DNA from: Phytopseudomonas flavescens
GTDB lineage: Bacteria; Pseudomonadota; Gammaproteobacteria; Pseudomonadales; Pseudomonadaceae
DNA length: 64,000 nucleotides
NCBI RefSeq assembly: GCF_900100535.1
Contig: NZ_FNDG01000025.1
Span: 25,300 to 89,299, forward strand
Direction of reading: 5' to 3'
Shown here: positions 1 through 8,274 of the stretch, piece by piece
Layout of the letters: each line of letters begins with the position of its first letter
Numbering within the stretch: the first letter of the stretch is position 1
Notes under the pieces: model-generated
Database searches by the model: none
What the model was told of the DNA's origin: nothing
Seen by the model: the letters and a program-made list of their open reading frames with translations, nothing else
Made by a program: the position numbers and the translations under genes

Positions 1-2
1 GT

Positions 3-638
3 TTCGACGTGGCCGCCTGGAGCCCGCTGTTGCGGGAGAAATTCGCCGGTGCACCGCTGAAGAACGTCGCCCTGGGGCTGAGCGGTGAAGCGCAGCGCCA
101 GGGTGAGTTCGTGCTCACCGCTACAGGTATCGAGGGCAGCCTGGTGTACGCCCTGTCCGCCGGCATTCGCCAGCGCATCACCCGCGACGGTAACTGCACG
201 GTGCGCCTCGACCTGCTGCCACAGCGCAGCGAAGACGCCTTGAGCAAGGCCCTGAGCAAGCCCCGCGGCTCGCACTCCATGGCCAAGCACCTGCATCGCC
301 AGGCCGGGCTGGACGGCGTCAAGGCCGCGCTGCTGCGCGAGCTGACCCCCGCCGAGCACTATGCCGATCCCCAGCGCCTGGCTGCCTCGATCAAGGCGCT
401 ACCCATCGAACTGCGCCAACCGCGCCCCCTGGAGGAGGCGATCAGCACTGCCGGTGGCGTGCCCTTCGAAGCCCTCGACAAGGGGTTGATGCTCACCGCC
501 CTGCCCGGCACGTTCTGCGCGGGGGAAATGCTCGACTGGGAGGCACCCACCGGCGGCTACCTGCTCACCGCCTGCTTCGCCAGTGGTCGCGTGGCCGGCC
601 AGGGCATCGCCCATTGGCTGCAGGCCGGAACCCGATAA
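3..638 (+). CDS. NAD(P)/FAD-dependent flavoprotein, HI0933-like (5'-truncated by the window)
   Basis: This is the C-terminal ~211 residues of a flavoprotein; the reading frame is open to the window edge, so the N-terminal FAD-binding Rossmann part lies outside. The visible part fits the HI0933/BaiN-like oxidoreductase family. Its end carries the typical FAD-binding C-terminal pattern, a GLMLTALPGTFCAGEMLDW block followed by GGYLLTACFASGRVAG, in which the second glycine-rich stretch closes over the flavin. No substrate can be inferred from the fragment. An internal ATG at 9 is not a credible start because homologous sequence continues before it. It is followed 23 bases later by the VOC gene on the same strand, so the two may be cotranscribed. 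Family call is fairly sure, function unknown. Confidence 0.7.
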   Translation, partial: FDVAAWSPLLREKFAGAPLKNVALGLSGEAQRQGEFVLTATGIEGSLVYALSAGIRQRITRDGNCTVRLDLLPQRSEDALSKALSKPRGSHSMAKHLHRQAGLDGVKAALLRELTPAEHYADPQRLAASIKALPIELRQPRPLEEAISTAGGVPFEALDKGLMLTALPGTFCAGEMLDWEAPTGGYLLTACFASGRVAGQGIAHWLQAGTR

Positions 639-661
639 ACCCACGGATCAGGAGGATCCCC

Positions 662-1024
662 ATGCTGACCAGCGTCGAACTCAAGACCTTCATCCCGGCC
701 AGGGACTACCCACTAAGCCAGGCCTTCTACACCGCACTGGGTTTCAAACCCGGCTGGCAGTCGGATGAGATGAGTTACTTCAGCAACGGCGACCACAGCG
801 CCTTCCTGCTGCAGAATTTCTACATCAAGGAGCAGGCGGACAACTTCGTCATGCACCTGCTGGTCGATGACGTCGAAGCCTGGTGGGCCAACGTACAGAA
901 GGAAAACCTCGCCGAACGCTTCGGCGTACGCACCATCGCGCCAGAAGACCAGCCCTGGGGCATCCGCGAGTTCATCATCTTCGACCCGAGCGGCGTGCTG
1001 TGGCGGATCGGGCAGAATATCTGA
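662..1024 (+). CDS. VOC (glyoxalase/bleomycin-resistance-like) family protein
   Basis: A 120-residue single-domain protein of the vicinal oxygen chelate fold. The two beta-alpha-beta-beta-beta halves are visible: the first begins VELKTFIPARDYPLSQAFYTALGF and the second ends in the family's typical REFIIFDPSGVLWRIGQ strand. Such proteins bind a metal between paired modules and act as lyases, dioxygenases or drug-binding proteins, but the sequence does not reveal a substrate. The ATG at 662 is chosen over upstream in-frame positions because AGGAGG at 650-655 sits 6 bases before it. It lies just downstream of the flavoprotein gene and is followed by a short hairpin separating it from the convergent GNAT remnant. 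Confidence 0.75.
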   Translation: MLTSVELKTFIPARDYPLSQAFYTALGFKPGWQSDEMSYFSNGDHSAFLLQNFYIKEQADNFVMHLLVDDVEAWWANVQKENLAERFGVRTIAPEDQPWGIREFIIFDPSGVLWRIGQNI

Positions 1025-1042
1025 GCGGAAAACAGCACGTAG

Positions 1043-1069
1043 CCTGGGTCGGGCGCAGCGCTACCCAGG
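1043..1069. repeat. Hairpin between convergent genes (intergenic repeat family)
   Basis: Perfect 7-base arms CCTGGGT (1043-1049) and ACCCAGG (1063-1069) enclose GCGCAGCG-type sequence. The core resembles the hairpins at 2950-2982 and 9333-9403. Its location between the VOC gene (plus) and the GNAT remnant (minus) suits a bidirectional transcription stop, though no T-tract follows. Confidence 0.45.
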
Positions 1070-1090
1070 AGCGTTCTCGTCATGCACCGT

Positions 1091-1540
1091 CTAGCTTTCG
1101 AGCAAAATCGACTTTCGACAGAACACCCGGGCGTAACTGTCTTCAACCGCCCGGTGCGTTTCCCGATACCCCAGACGCGGGTAGAACAGGATGTTCTCGG
1201 ACATCCGTTCGTTGGTGTAGAGCTCGATGGCCCGACAACCCAGCGCCCGGGCCTGACCTTCGGCGAAGCTCATCAGTTGCCTGCCCAGCCCCTGGCCACG
1301 GGCCTGATTGCAGACCGCGACGTTCTGCACATGCAGGACATCGCCCTCATGCTCCAGCACCAGGACGCCCCTTACCGCACCTTCTGCCTCCAATACGAAT
1401 ACCGCGCACCCCGCAATGACCTGGCGGTAGTCATCGAGCATCGGCGCAGGCGCCTTACCGATTCGCGGAATACAGGGGGCTTAGGCCTCGTGGACTATCG
1501 CGATTATCGCGTCGACATCCAACTCGCTGGCGAGGCGTGT
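1091..1540 (-). pseudogene. GNAT acetyltransferase interrupted by an in-frame stop
   Basis: The minus-strand frame encodes a GNAT N-acetyltransferase. The acetyl-CoA loop is visible as NQARGQGLGRQLM, followed by the ELYTNERM...FYPRLGY block typical of the family's C-terminal half. An ATG at 1441 gives 116 residues, shorter than the usual ~150. The same frame upstream still reads as GNAT: a DVDAIIAIVHEA strand-helix, then TAA at 1481-1483, then APCIPRIGKAPAPMLDDY. Restoring a Tyr codon (TAC) at the stop would give the normal EAYAP sequence. No ATG/GTG/TTG start is evident before LASELDVDAI, and the frame runs into the end of the helicase gene. Seen: the stop and the preserved flanks. Inferred: the gene is recently inactivated, or makes a truncated protein from 1441. 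Confidence 0.7.
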
Positions 1541-1541
1541 C

Positions 1542-2870
1542 CTAGCGCCCGCCCTTGGGCTTGCCAGCGAAGCTCGGCACCTTGCGGATGGCCTTGACCG
1601 GCGGTGTGGCAGGTTCGTCGCTTTCCATCCAGCGACCCAGGCTGCCGGACTTGCCGCCCCCCACCACCTTGGGCTTTTTCGGCTTCTTCGGTTTCTTCAC
1701 CACCAGGCCGCCGGCGACCGTCTGCGGCACGCGGTGGTCGGGGATGAAGTCCGGCTCGTCGACGCGCTGCACGATCTGCTGGATCAGCGCTTCGATGGCC
1801 GAGAGCAGTTGCACCTCGTCGGCGCAGACCAGCGACACGGCCTGGCCGCTGGCCCCCGCGCGACCGGTACGACCGATGCGGTGCACGTAGTCTTCGGCGA
1901 CGATGGGCAGGTCGACGTTGACCACCAGTGGCAGGTCATCGATGTCCAGGCCGCGGGCGGCCACGTCGGTGGCGACCAGTACGTCGACTTCGCCGGCCTT
2001 GAAGCGCTGCAGTGCGCGCAGGCGGGTCGGCTGCGGCTTGTCACCGTGGATCGCATCGGCACGAATGCCTGCGGCCAGCAGTTCCTGCTCGAGTTCATCG
2101 ACGCCCTTGCGGGTCTTGACGAAGACCAGCACCTGCGACCATTTCCTGCTGCGGTACAGGTGCAGGAACAACTCGGCCTTGCGCTTCTTGTCGACCGGAA
2201 TCAGCCACTGCTTGACCGACTTGGCGGCGGCGTTGCGCGGGCTGACTTCGATGCTCAGCGGGTCGCGCAGCATGTCGCCGGCCAGGCTGCGAATGGCCTC
2301 GGAGAAGGTCGCGGAGAACAGCAGGGTCTGGCGTTTCTTCGGCAAGGCGGCGAACAGGTCATCCAGCTCGCGGGCAAAGCCCAGGTCGAGCATGCGATCG
2401 GCTTCGTCGAGCACCAGCACCTGCAACTGGGAAAACTTCACCGCGTTCTGGCGGTACAGGTCGAGCAGCCGGCCAGGGGTGGCGACCAGTACGTCGAGAC
2501 CTTTGCGCAGCTTCATCATCTGCGGGTTGATGCTCACGCCACCGTACACCGCGTAACTGCGCAGGGGCAGAAACTGCGAGTAGGTCTGCACGCTTTGCTG
2601 CACCTGCTCGGCCAGCTCGCGGGTCGGCACCAGCACCAGGGCGCGCACCGAGTTGCTGGCGACGGTCGGGCCTTCCATCATCAGGCGCTGGAGGATCGGC
2701 AGGGTGAAGGCGGCGGTCTTGCCGGTGCCGGTCTGCGCCGCAGCCATCAGATCGCGGCCCTTGATGATCGGGCCGATGGCCTGGGCCTGCACGGGCGTCG
2801 GGGTCTTGTAATCGAGGCCGTCGAGGCAGCGCAGCAGGGGTTCGATCAGGCCGAGGGAAGCGAAGGTCAT
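1542..2870 (-). CDS. rhlE: DEAD-box ATP-dependent RNA helicase, RhlE type
   Basis: A superfamily 2 RNA helicase of ~442 residues. Motifs in order: Q motif (TPTPVQAQAI), motif I AQTGTGKT, Ib PTRELAEQ, II DEAD (VLDEADRMLD), III SAT, then RecA-2 motifs VATDVAARGLDI and HRIGRTGRAG. The C-terminal tail after about residue 395 is basic and low-complexity (KKPKKPKKPK), as expected for an RNA-binding extension. Length and motifs match the RhlE branch, which unwinds short RNA duplexes in ribosome assembly and RNA decay. The ATG at 2870 begins MTFASLGL, the family's usual N-terminus; an upstream TTG at 2891 would add seven residues, and neither has a strong ribosome-binding site. The stop lies just beyond the decayed GNAT frame. 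Confidence 0.9.
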   Translation of the reverse strand: MTFASLGLIEPLLRCLDGLDYKTPTPVQAQAIGPIIKGRDLMAAAQTGTGKTAAFTLPILQRLMMEGPTVASNSVRALVLVPTRELAEQVQQSVQTYSQFLPLRSYAVYGGVSINPQMMKLRKGLDVLVATPGRLLDLYRQNAVKFSQLQVLVLDEADRMLDLGFARELDDLFAALPKKRQTLLFSATFSEAIRSLAGDMLRDPLSIEVSPRNAAAKSVKQWLIPVDKKRKAELFLHLYRSRKWSQVLVFVKTRKGVDELEQELLAAGIRADAIHGDKPQPTRLRALQRFKAGEVDVLVATDVAARGLDIDDLPLVVNVDLPIVAEDYVHRIGRTGRAGASGQAVSLVCADEVQLLSAIEALIQQIVQRVDEPDFIPDHRVPQTVAGGLVVKKPKKPKKPKVVGGGKSGSLGRWMESDEPATPPVKAIRKVPSFAGKPKGGR

Positions 2871-2949
2871 GGCGGGCAACGTGGTGGGCAATGGAAATGC
2901 CCCACAGTTTATCCTGTCCGGGTAGCGCCCGCTCGGCAGTTGCAGCGCG

Positions 2950-2982
2950 GCGATACCCGGGGATGAACATCCTGGGTATCGC
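2950..2982. repeat. Intergenic hairpin repeat
   Basis: Arms GCGATACCCGGG (2950-2961) and CCTGGGTATCGC (2971-2982) pair with one mismatch around GATGAACAT. The sequence after it, CGCTCAACGCCAGGCTAC, matches the outer part of the 9333-9403 hairpin, so both belong to one Pseudomonas-type intergenic repeat family. It lies downstream of the siderophore receptor gene and could end its transcript. Confidence 0.55.
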
Positions 2983-3019
2983 TTCGCTCAACGCCAGGCT
3001 ACGAGCTCCGGCACGCGCT

Positions 3020-5401
3020 TCAGAACTCGCCGCGCAAGGTGAACATGTAGCTGCGCGGGTCGCCGTAATAGTTGCCACGACGCAGCTCACCCACGGACTT
3101 GTAGTACTTCTTGTCGAACAGGTTCTTGGCGTCGAGACCGATGGTCCAGTGCTGATCGATTCTCCAGCTGGCCAGGGCGTCGTAGACCGCACGGCCGGCG
3201 TTGCTCACCTCCGGCCCGAAGGTATCGGTGCTGTAGCCACTCTGTGCGGAAACGGCACCACCGACGGTGAGGCGATGCAAGGCACCGGGCAACTGGTAGG
3301 TGGTCGAGGCGCGCAGCAGGTGCTTGGGCGTCTGGTAGTCGGTGGGGCCGCCACTGGCCTTGCTGGTCTGGTTGAAGGTGTAGCCGGCCGCGACCTGCCA
3401 GCCTGACAGCAGTTCGCCGCTGGCCTCCAGTTCGTAGCCCTTGCTGCGCTGGATCTCGGCGTTGAGGTAGCAGAGGCCGTCTGCGTTACTCGCGCAGAGC
3501 GCACCGCTGGGATCCTCCGTGGCGACGTCATCCTGCTTGATGTAGAACAGCGCGGCGGAGAGGTTCAGGCGTCCGTCGTACAGCTCGCCCTTGATACCGG
3601 TTTCGTAGTTGACGCCGACGGCCGGATCCAGCAGCGAGCCCGCTGCCGTGCGGTAATCGCTTTGTGGCTGGAAGATATCGGCGTAGCTGGCGTACCACGA
3701 CCACTGCTCGTCGAGGTCGTAGATGACGCCGACGAAGGGCGTGAACTGGTGGTCCTGACGATTCCCTGCCTCGGTTGCGCTGAGGGTTTCTTCGGTCTCG
3801 TATTCGTACCAGCTCAACCGCCCCCCCAGTACCACGCTCAGTGGCTCGCTGAGGTACAGGCGCGTATTGGCGTAAACCCCATAACGCGTCTCGGCGCTGT
3901 CGTTGATCGACGTCCAGCCGCTGCGCGGCGGCCTGGCCAATGCCTGATGGTTCGGGTCGAACACGTCGATGGCACCGACGCCCGCAGCGGTATTGATAGT
4001 GGCGTTCTTGCTGTACTGCTCCTCGCGGGACCAGTTGCCGCCGACCATCAGCGTATGGCGCAGGCCGAAGGCTTCGAAGCTGCCGGACAGGTTGCTGTCG
4101 ATGCCGGTGTTGGTCACGTCATCGCTGCGGTACAGGGTTCGGAACAGCCGCGAGCCCGTATTGGTGGCCGGGTTGATCGCACCTTGAGGCAGTGCCGAGC
4201 GCTGATCGAAGCCCCCTTCGGCGCGGGTCAGCGAGGTCTTGCTGGTCCAGTCCTCGTCCAGGCGATATTCCAGGTCGGCGAAGACTTCGGTCTGCTCGCT
4301 TTCGTGGCGGTTCCAGTCCTGCGCCAGCGAGGTGGAACGGGAAACGTCGAGGGCCTTGCCATTGCTGTAGCGCGGCAGGCCGAAGATCGAGTAGCCGCTG
4401 GTGACGCCCGTCTGCCGGCGCAGGCCGACGGAAAGAGTCGAGGCGTCATTGAGGTCGGCTTCGACGATGCCGTAGAACAGCGGCTTGCGGCTGGCTTCGC
4501 GGTCGTAGAAATACTGGCGATCCTCGTAGGCCACCAGGGCACGACCGCGCAGGGTGCGGGACTCGTTCAGGGCGCCGCTGCCGTCCAGGTCCATGCGGTA
4601 GAAATCGTCGGAGCCGGCGCGGGTGGTCACCGAGAAGTGCGGCTCGGCGGTCGGCCGCTTGCGCACCAGATTGACCGCGCCGCCCGGGTTGCCGTTGCCG
4701 ACCAGCAGGCCGGCGGCGCCGCGAAGGATTTCCACGCGGTCGTAAACGGCGGTGTCCGGGGTCATCCAGCCGGTGGGGCTGTGGATCACGCCGGGCATGC
4801 CATCGACCAGATAGGCATCGGCGCCCAGCTCGAAGCCCCGGGAATTGTACTGATGGTCGCCGAAGTTGCGCGTCTGCAGGGTGATACCCGGCGCGCTGTA
4901 GAGCACCTGATCCAGGGAAGTGAAGTTGCGGTCGTCCATCTGCTGGCGGGTGATCACGCTGACCGACTGCGGGGTTTCACGCAGCGACTGCGCGCCCTTG
5001 CCCAGGGTGACCGCACGGGTGGTATAGGAACCGGTACCCTCGCTAGCGCTGCTCGCCAGGTCACTGCTGATGGTGGTGGCCTGCAGGTCGAGCGCGGCGG
5101 ACGGCGCGCGCTCCATGATCAGCCAGACATCGCCGCTGCGCTGCACCACCAGCCCCGATCCCGCGAGCAGACGCTGCAATGCATCGTCGATGGCGAAGGT
5201 ACCTTTCAGCGCAGGCGCCGAGCGGCGTGCGACCAGGCGATCATCGACGGCGAGGGTCACCCCGGCCTGGCTGGCGAGCTGCCTCAGGGTGGCAGCCAGC
5301 GGCTGGGCCGGCAGATCCAGTTCGACGGGGGCTGCCTGTACGCCCAGTGCCAGCGTCAGGGCGCTGGCGGTAGCCAGTGTTTTCAGGGAGGTGCGCAGCA
5401 T
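3020..5401 (-). CDS. TonB-dependent siderophore receptor with N-terminal signalling domain (FpvA/FecA-like)
   Basis: An outer-membrane receptor of 793 residues. Order: signal peptide (hydrophobic, ending near VQA at ~22), a secretin/TonB short N-terminal (STN) signalling domain at ~30-95 (LDLPAQPLAATLRQLASQAGV), a TonB-box-like stretch, a plug domain at ~125-235 (SLRETPQSVSVITRQQMDD), then a 22-strand barrel ending in a terminal Phe. The STN domain means ligand binding is reported to the FecR anti-sigma factor encoded next. The ATG at 5401 is preferred because a signal peptide follows at once. Genes run sigma factor, anti-sigma, receptor in one direction, the usual cell-surface signalling arrangement for ferri-siderophores. 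The particular siderophore cannot be told from sequence. Confidence 0.92.
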   Translation of the reverse strand: MLRTSLKTLATASALTLALGVQAAPVELDLPAQPLAATLRQLASQAGVTLAVDDRLVARRSAPALKGTFAIDDALQRLLAGSGLVVQRSGDVWLIMERAPSAALDLQATTISSDLASSASEGTGSYTTRAVTLGKGAQSLRETPQSVSVITRQQMDDRNFTSLDQVLYSAPGITLQTRNFGDHQYNSRGFELGADAYLVDGMPGVIHSPTGWMTPDTAVYDRVEILRGAAGLLVGNGNPGGAVNLVRKRPTAEPHFSVTTRAGSDDFYRMDLDGSGALNESRTLRGRALVAYEDRQYFYDREASRKPLFYGIVEADLNDASTLSVGLRRQTGVTSGYSIFGLPRYSNGKALDVSRSTSLAQDWNRHESEQTEVFADLEYRLDEDWTSKTSLTRAEGGFDQRSALPQGAINPATNTGSRLFRTLYRSDDVTNTGIDSNLSGSFEAFGLRHTLMVGGNWSREEQYSKNATINTAAGVGAIDVFDPNHQALARPPRSGWTSINDSAETRYGVYANTRLYLSEPLSVVLGGRLSWYEYETEETLSATEAGNRQDHQFTPFVGVIYDLDEQWSWYASYADIFQPQSDYRTAAGSLLDPAVGVNYETGIKGELYDGRLNLSAALFYIKQDDVATEDPSGALCASNADGLCYLNAEIQRSKGYELEASGELLSGWQVAAGYTFNQTSKASGGPTDYQTPKHLLRASTTYQLPGALHRLTVGGAVSAQSGYSTDTFGPEVSNAGRAVYDALASWRIDQHWTIGLDAKNLFDKKYYKSVGELRRGNYYGDPRSYMFTLRGEF

Positions 5402-5477
5402 GATGGGTCTCGTGATGATCTCGGATACCCCTTGACGCAGCAGGCCCCGAAAAACCCAACCTGGCACGCGAAAATTT

Positions 5478-6395
5478 TCAACGCGGCAGCAACAGGGTGC
5501 CGTCGGCGCGTTCCTGCAACCGTACCCCGGCAAGCTGCGGCAAGGCCTGAACGAATGCCTCGATATCGGCCACCTGTACCACGGCGGTAATGGTTTGCGG
5601 CACTACCGCCTGCTCGAGGCGCAGCGGCTTTTCGCGATAACGGGCCAGACCGGCCACCACCTCGCCCAGATCGGCCTGTTCGAAAACCAGGCTGCCGCTG
5701 CTGAAGCCGAAAGCGCCCGCCGCCTTGCGATCGGAACGCCGCAGCCCGACAGGCTGACGATAAAGGCCGACCTGATCGGCGCCCAGCTCGATGCGCTGCT
5801 CGCCGCTGGTCATCGCTACGCGGCCACGGGCCACGCTGACCTGCACACGTCGGTCGAACCTCTCGACCACGAAACGCGTCCCCAGCACCCGCACCTGTGC
5901 CGCACCAGCATCGACCACGAAGGGGCGTTGCGGGTCGTGGCGCACGTCGAAGATGGCCCGACCACGCAACAGCGTCAGATGCCGCACGCGGTCATCGAAG
6001 AGCACCTGAATGCGTGTATCGGCATCCATCTGCACCTCGCTGCCGTCGGCCAGTTGCATGCGCCGCAACGCACCGATGCCGGTGAACAACTGCAGTTCCT
6101 GGCGCGCGGCGTGGCGGGCCAGCAGCCAGGCACCCAGGCCGCCGAGCAGCAAGCCGCCGAGCATGCCGTTGCGCAGAAAGCGCCGGCGCCCGACGTTCTC
6201 CATGGCGCCGGCCAGGGCACGGGTCTGCTCGGTGCTGGAAAAGTCGCCCCACAGGCGCTTGAAGCTGTGAAATTCCTGAGCGTTGCGCGGGTCGGCGGCC
6301 AGCCAGCTGGCGAAGACCTGACGTTCGGGGTGATCGTCCGGCACCTCGAGCAGCCGCGCGAACCAGTGCGCCGCCTCACGACGCCGCGCACTCAT
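5478..6395 (-). CDS. FecR-family anti-sigma/sigma regulator
   Basis: A 305-residue inner-membrane regulator. An N-terminal cytoplasmic DUF4880 domain (~5-50, with the REAAHWFARLL pattern) is followed by one membrane segment near 76-96 and the periplasmic FecR domain (~105-200, with LTLLRGRAIFDVRHD and VRVLGTRF). A C-terminal STN-like portion ends the protein. Proteins of this family hold an ECF sigma factor and release or activate it when the STN domain of the cognate receptor signals. Its ATG overlaps the sigma factor stop by four bases (6392-6395), indicating translational coupling, and the receptor gene follows 76 bases downstream. Confidence 0.9.
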   Translation of the reverse strand: MSARRREAAHWFARLLEVPDDHPERQVFASWLAADPRNAQEFHSFKRLWGDFSSTEQTRALAGAMENVGRRRFLRNGMLGGLLLGGLGAWLLARHAARQELQLFTGIGALRRMQLADGSEVQMDADTRIQVLFDDRVRHLTLLRGRAIFDVRHDPQRPFVVDAGAAQVRVLGTRFVVERFDRRVQVSVARGRVAMTSGEQRIELGADQVGLYRQPVGLRRSDRKAAGAFGFSSGSLVFEQADLGEVVAGLARYREKPLRLEQAVVPQTITAVVQVADIEAFVQALPQLAGVRLQERADGTLLLPR

Positions 6396-6940
6396 GGGCA
6401 GAGCAGCTCGCGGGCCTCGTGCAGATCGAGCAAGGCACGCACCAGGTGGCGCTCGACCATGGTGGTACTGATCTGCAGCATCGCGGCGACCTCCACCTGG
6501 CGGTGCCCTTCGATACGCACCAGCCAGAACACCTCACGGCAGCGTGGCGGCAGGCAATCGAGAATGCGCTGCAGGGCGTCCAGACGCTGCTGGAGATCGG
6601 CCAGATGTTCGGCCGACGGGACGAACGACGCGCCATCGTCGAGATCCATGCGCGGCTCGCTGCCTGCCTCGGGCAGGGGCTGGTAGCGCGAGGCGTCGCG
6701 GTAATGGTCGATCAACACGCAATGGGCGATGCGCCGCAGATAGGCGTTGGGCTGCTCGATGACGCCACGCTGGTTGGCGAGCACGAAACGAATGAAGGCA
6801 TCGTGCAGCACGTCGTAGGCACGCTGCACGCAATGGGTACGCCGGCTCAGGCTCAGCAGCAGATCGGTGTAGGCCCAGCGCAAATTGATTCCGCCCCACT
6901 CCATCATCCACCTCGGCCATGTTTCGACGGCGTCAGCCAT
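6392..6940 (-). CDS. ECF RNA polymerase sigma factor, FecI-like
   Basis: An extracytoplasmic-function sigma factor with sigma region 2 (YDVLHDAFIRFVLANQ) and region 4 (LDCLPPRCREVFWLVRIEGHRQVEVAAMLQIS, a helix-turn-helix reading -35 elements). It should direct transcription of the siderophore receptor gene after FecR activation. The start is uncertain. The ATG at 6940 gives 182 residues, but the ATG pair at 6904-6907 has GAGG six bases before its second ATG and may be used instead. A Fur-box-like site lies at 6978-6996, just upstream, so iron probably represses the unit. It is the first gene of the sigma-FecR-receptor set. Confidence 0.88.
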   Translation of the reverse strand: MADAVETWPRWMMEWGGINLRWAYTDLLLSLSRRTHCVQRAYDVLHDAFIRFVLANQRGVIEQPNAYLRRIAHCVLIDHYRDASRYQPLPEAGSEPRMDLDDGASFVPSAEHLADLQQRLDALQRILDCLPPRCREVFWLVRIEGHRQVEVAAMLQISTTMVERHLVRALLDLHEARELLCP

Positions 6941-6977
6941 CAGGGGGCCGGCAGTATAGAGAGCGCCCCAAGGCAAA

Positions 6978-6996
6978 GTAAATGAGAACTATTAGT
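6978..6996. promoter_or_regulatory. Candidate Fur box upstream of the ECF sigma gene
   Basis: The 19-mer GTAAATGAGAACTATTAGT matches 12 of 19 positions of the classical Fur consensus (GATAATGATAATCATTATC). It sits 38 bases before the sigma-factor ATG at 6940, where a Fur repressor would block the promoter. Iron-responsive sigma genes of this type are normally Fur-regulated in Pseudomonas. Confidence 0.55.
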
Positions 6997-7021
6997 GGCC
7001 GACCGAGCGGCCGAGCGCCAC

Positions 7022-7627
7022 TCAGTTCAATGCGCCGAGCAGCGACCGCACCTTGGCTGCGGACATACCCTGCAGTTGTCGCAGGAAGTCGTGATCGACC
7101 ATGCTGCGGCCGTATTGCTCGCGCAGCAGGCGGCACAGATGCAGGGTCAGGTTGGCGGCCATTTCCGCGTCGGCCAGCGCCCGGTGGGCCTTGCCGGTGT
7201 CCGGCAGGCGCGCCCAGCGATTGAGGTTGCCGAGCTTGTGGCTCGGGGCGCCAGGCAGCAGACGCCGTGACAGCAGCAGCGAGCAGGCGAACTGCTGGAT
7301 ACGCGTGCGGCCGATCAGGCCCAGTTCGGCGTCCCAGAACTTCTGATCGAAGGAGGCGTTGTGCGCCAGCATGGGAATGTCGCCGACGAACTCGGCGACC
7401 TCGTGCATCACCTCGGCTGCCGGTGGTGCGCTGCGCAGCATGGCATTGCTGATGCCGGTCAGTTGCTCGATGAACGGCGGCACCCAGGCACCACTGTTCA
7501 TCAGGCTCTGGTAGCGCGCGGTGATCTGCCCGTTCTCGATGATCACTACACCGATTTCGGTGGCGCGGGCCTGCTGGGCCGGCGACATGCCGGTGGTTTC
7601 GAAGTCGATGACGGCAATGGGTTTCAC
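7022..7627 (-). CDS. 3'-5' exonuclease, DnaQ/RNase T-like (DEDDh)
   Basis: A 201-residue exonuclease. Motif Exo I is VIDFETTGMSP, Exo II lies in MLAHNASFDQKFW, and Exo III is HRALADAEMAANL with the catalytic His of the DEDDh class. It resembles the proofreading subunit of DNA polymerase III but is a stand-alone family member, acting on single-stranded 3' ends with two metal ions. The start is GTG at 7627, with GAGG about six bases upstream inside the end of the preceding NYN gene. Only 8 bases separate it from that gene's stop, so the two form an operon. Confidence 0.85.
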   Translation of the reverse strand: MKPIAVIDFETTGMSPAQQARATEIGVVIIENGQITARYQSLMNSGAWVPPFIEQLTGISNAMLRSAPPAAEVMHEVAEFVGDIPMLAHNASFDQKFWDAELGLIGRTRIQQFACSLLLSRRLLPGAPSHKLGNLNRWARLPDTGKAHRALADAEMAANLTLHLCRLLREQYGRSMVDHDFLRQLQGMSAAKVRSLLGALN

Positions 7628-7635
7628 GTGAAGCC

Positions 7636-8115
7636 TCAGTGTTTCAGCAACAGATGCCCCTCGATGGGCACATAACGAGTGGCCGCGCGCACCAGCGACT
7701 GTGCGGTAAGCCCGGGAACGCCGTAGGCAACCGCCTCGACGCCATGACGTTGGCGAATGCGTTCGAGCAGCAGATCGAAATCGCCGTCACCGGAGGCCAG
7801 CACCACGCTGTCGACGTTCGCCGCCGCGTCCATCACGTCGAGGGTGATGCCCACGTCCCAGTCACCCTTGGCCGAGCCGTCACTGCGCTGAATGTAGGGT
7901 TTGAGCTTCACGGTGAAGCCGAGGTTGCGCAGGATCTGCTGGAACTGCTGTTGCTTGGGATCGCCGCGGTCGATGGCATAGGCGTACGCCTCGACGATCT
8001 CGCCGCCGCCGGCCAGCTCGGCCCACAGCGCGGTGTAGTTAAAGTGACAGCCGTAGGCCTGGCGTACGGTGTAATAGAGATTCTGCACATCGGCGAACAC
8101 GGCTATTTTCTTCAC
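7636..8115 (-). CDS. NYN-domain (LabA/PIN-like) putative nuclease
   Basis: A 159-residue protein of the NYN family, a PIN-like fold. Signature acidic residues are in FADVQNLYYTV at the start, KGDWDVGITLDVM in the middle and VVLASGDGDFDLLLERIR later, the last being the characteristic SGDGDF motif that binds a catalytic metal. Such proteins are thought to cleave RNA; the specific target is unknown. The start is GTG at 8115 with GAGG eight bases before it. It is followed at once by the DnaQ-like exonuclease, which suggests a shared nucleic-acid role. Confidence 0.8.
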   Translation of the reverse strand: MKKIAVFADVQNLYYTVRQAYGCHFNYTALWAELAGGGEIVEAYAYAIDRGDPKQQQFQQILRNLGFTVKLKPYIQRSDGSAKGDWDVGITLDVMDAAANVDSVVLASGDGDFDLLLERIRQRHGVEAVAYGVPGLTAQSLVRAATRYVPIEGHLLLKH

Positions 8116-8274
8116 CGGACATCCTCACAAGGGCTCGCGCGGGTCGCACGGCGGCCAGTATGCCAGTGTCACGCCCCTCAGGTCGAAAGCCATGGCCCGC
8201 TGGTAATCGGATCACTGGCCGGGAAACCGACGCCCTCGTATGATGACGACCTGTTTTTCTGGCCGCGACTTTCC

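Noticed and set aside
1734..2966. Long plus-strand open frame opposite the helicase
   Set aside because: High-GC antisense shadow of the RhlE gene; repetitive Gln/His/Val-rich translation with no family resemblance.
3662..5590. 642-codon plus-strand frame opposite the siderophore receptor
   Set aside because: Mirror of a GC-rich coding gene, no domain signatures; the minus strand encodes a full TonB receptor.
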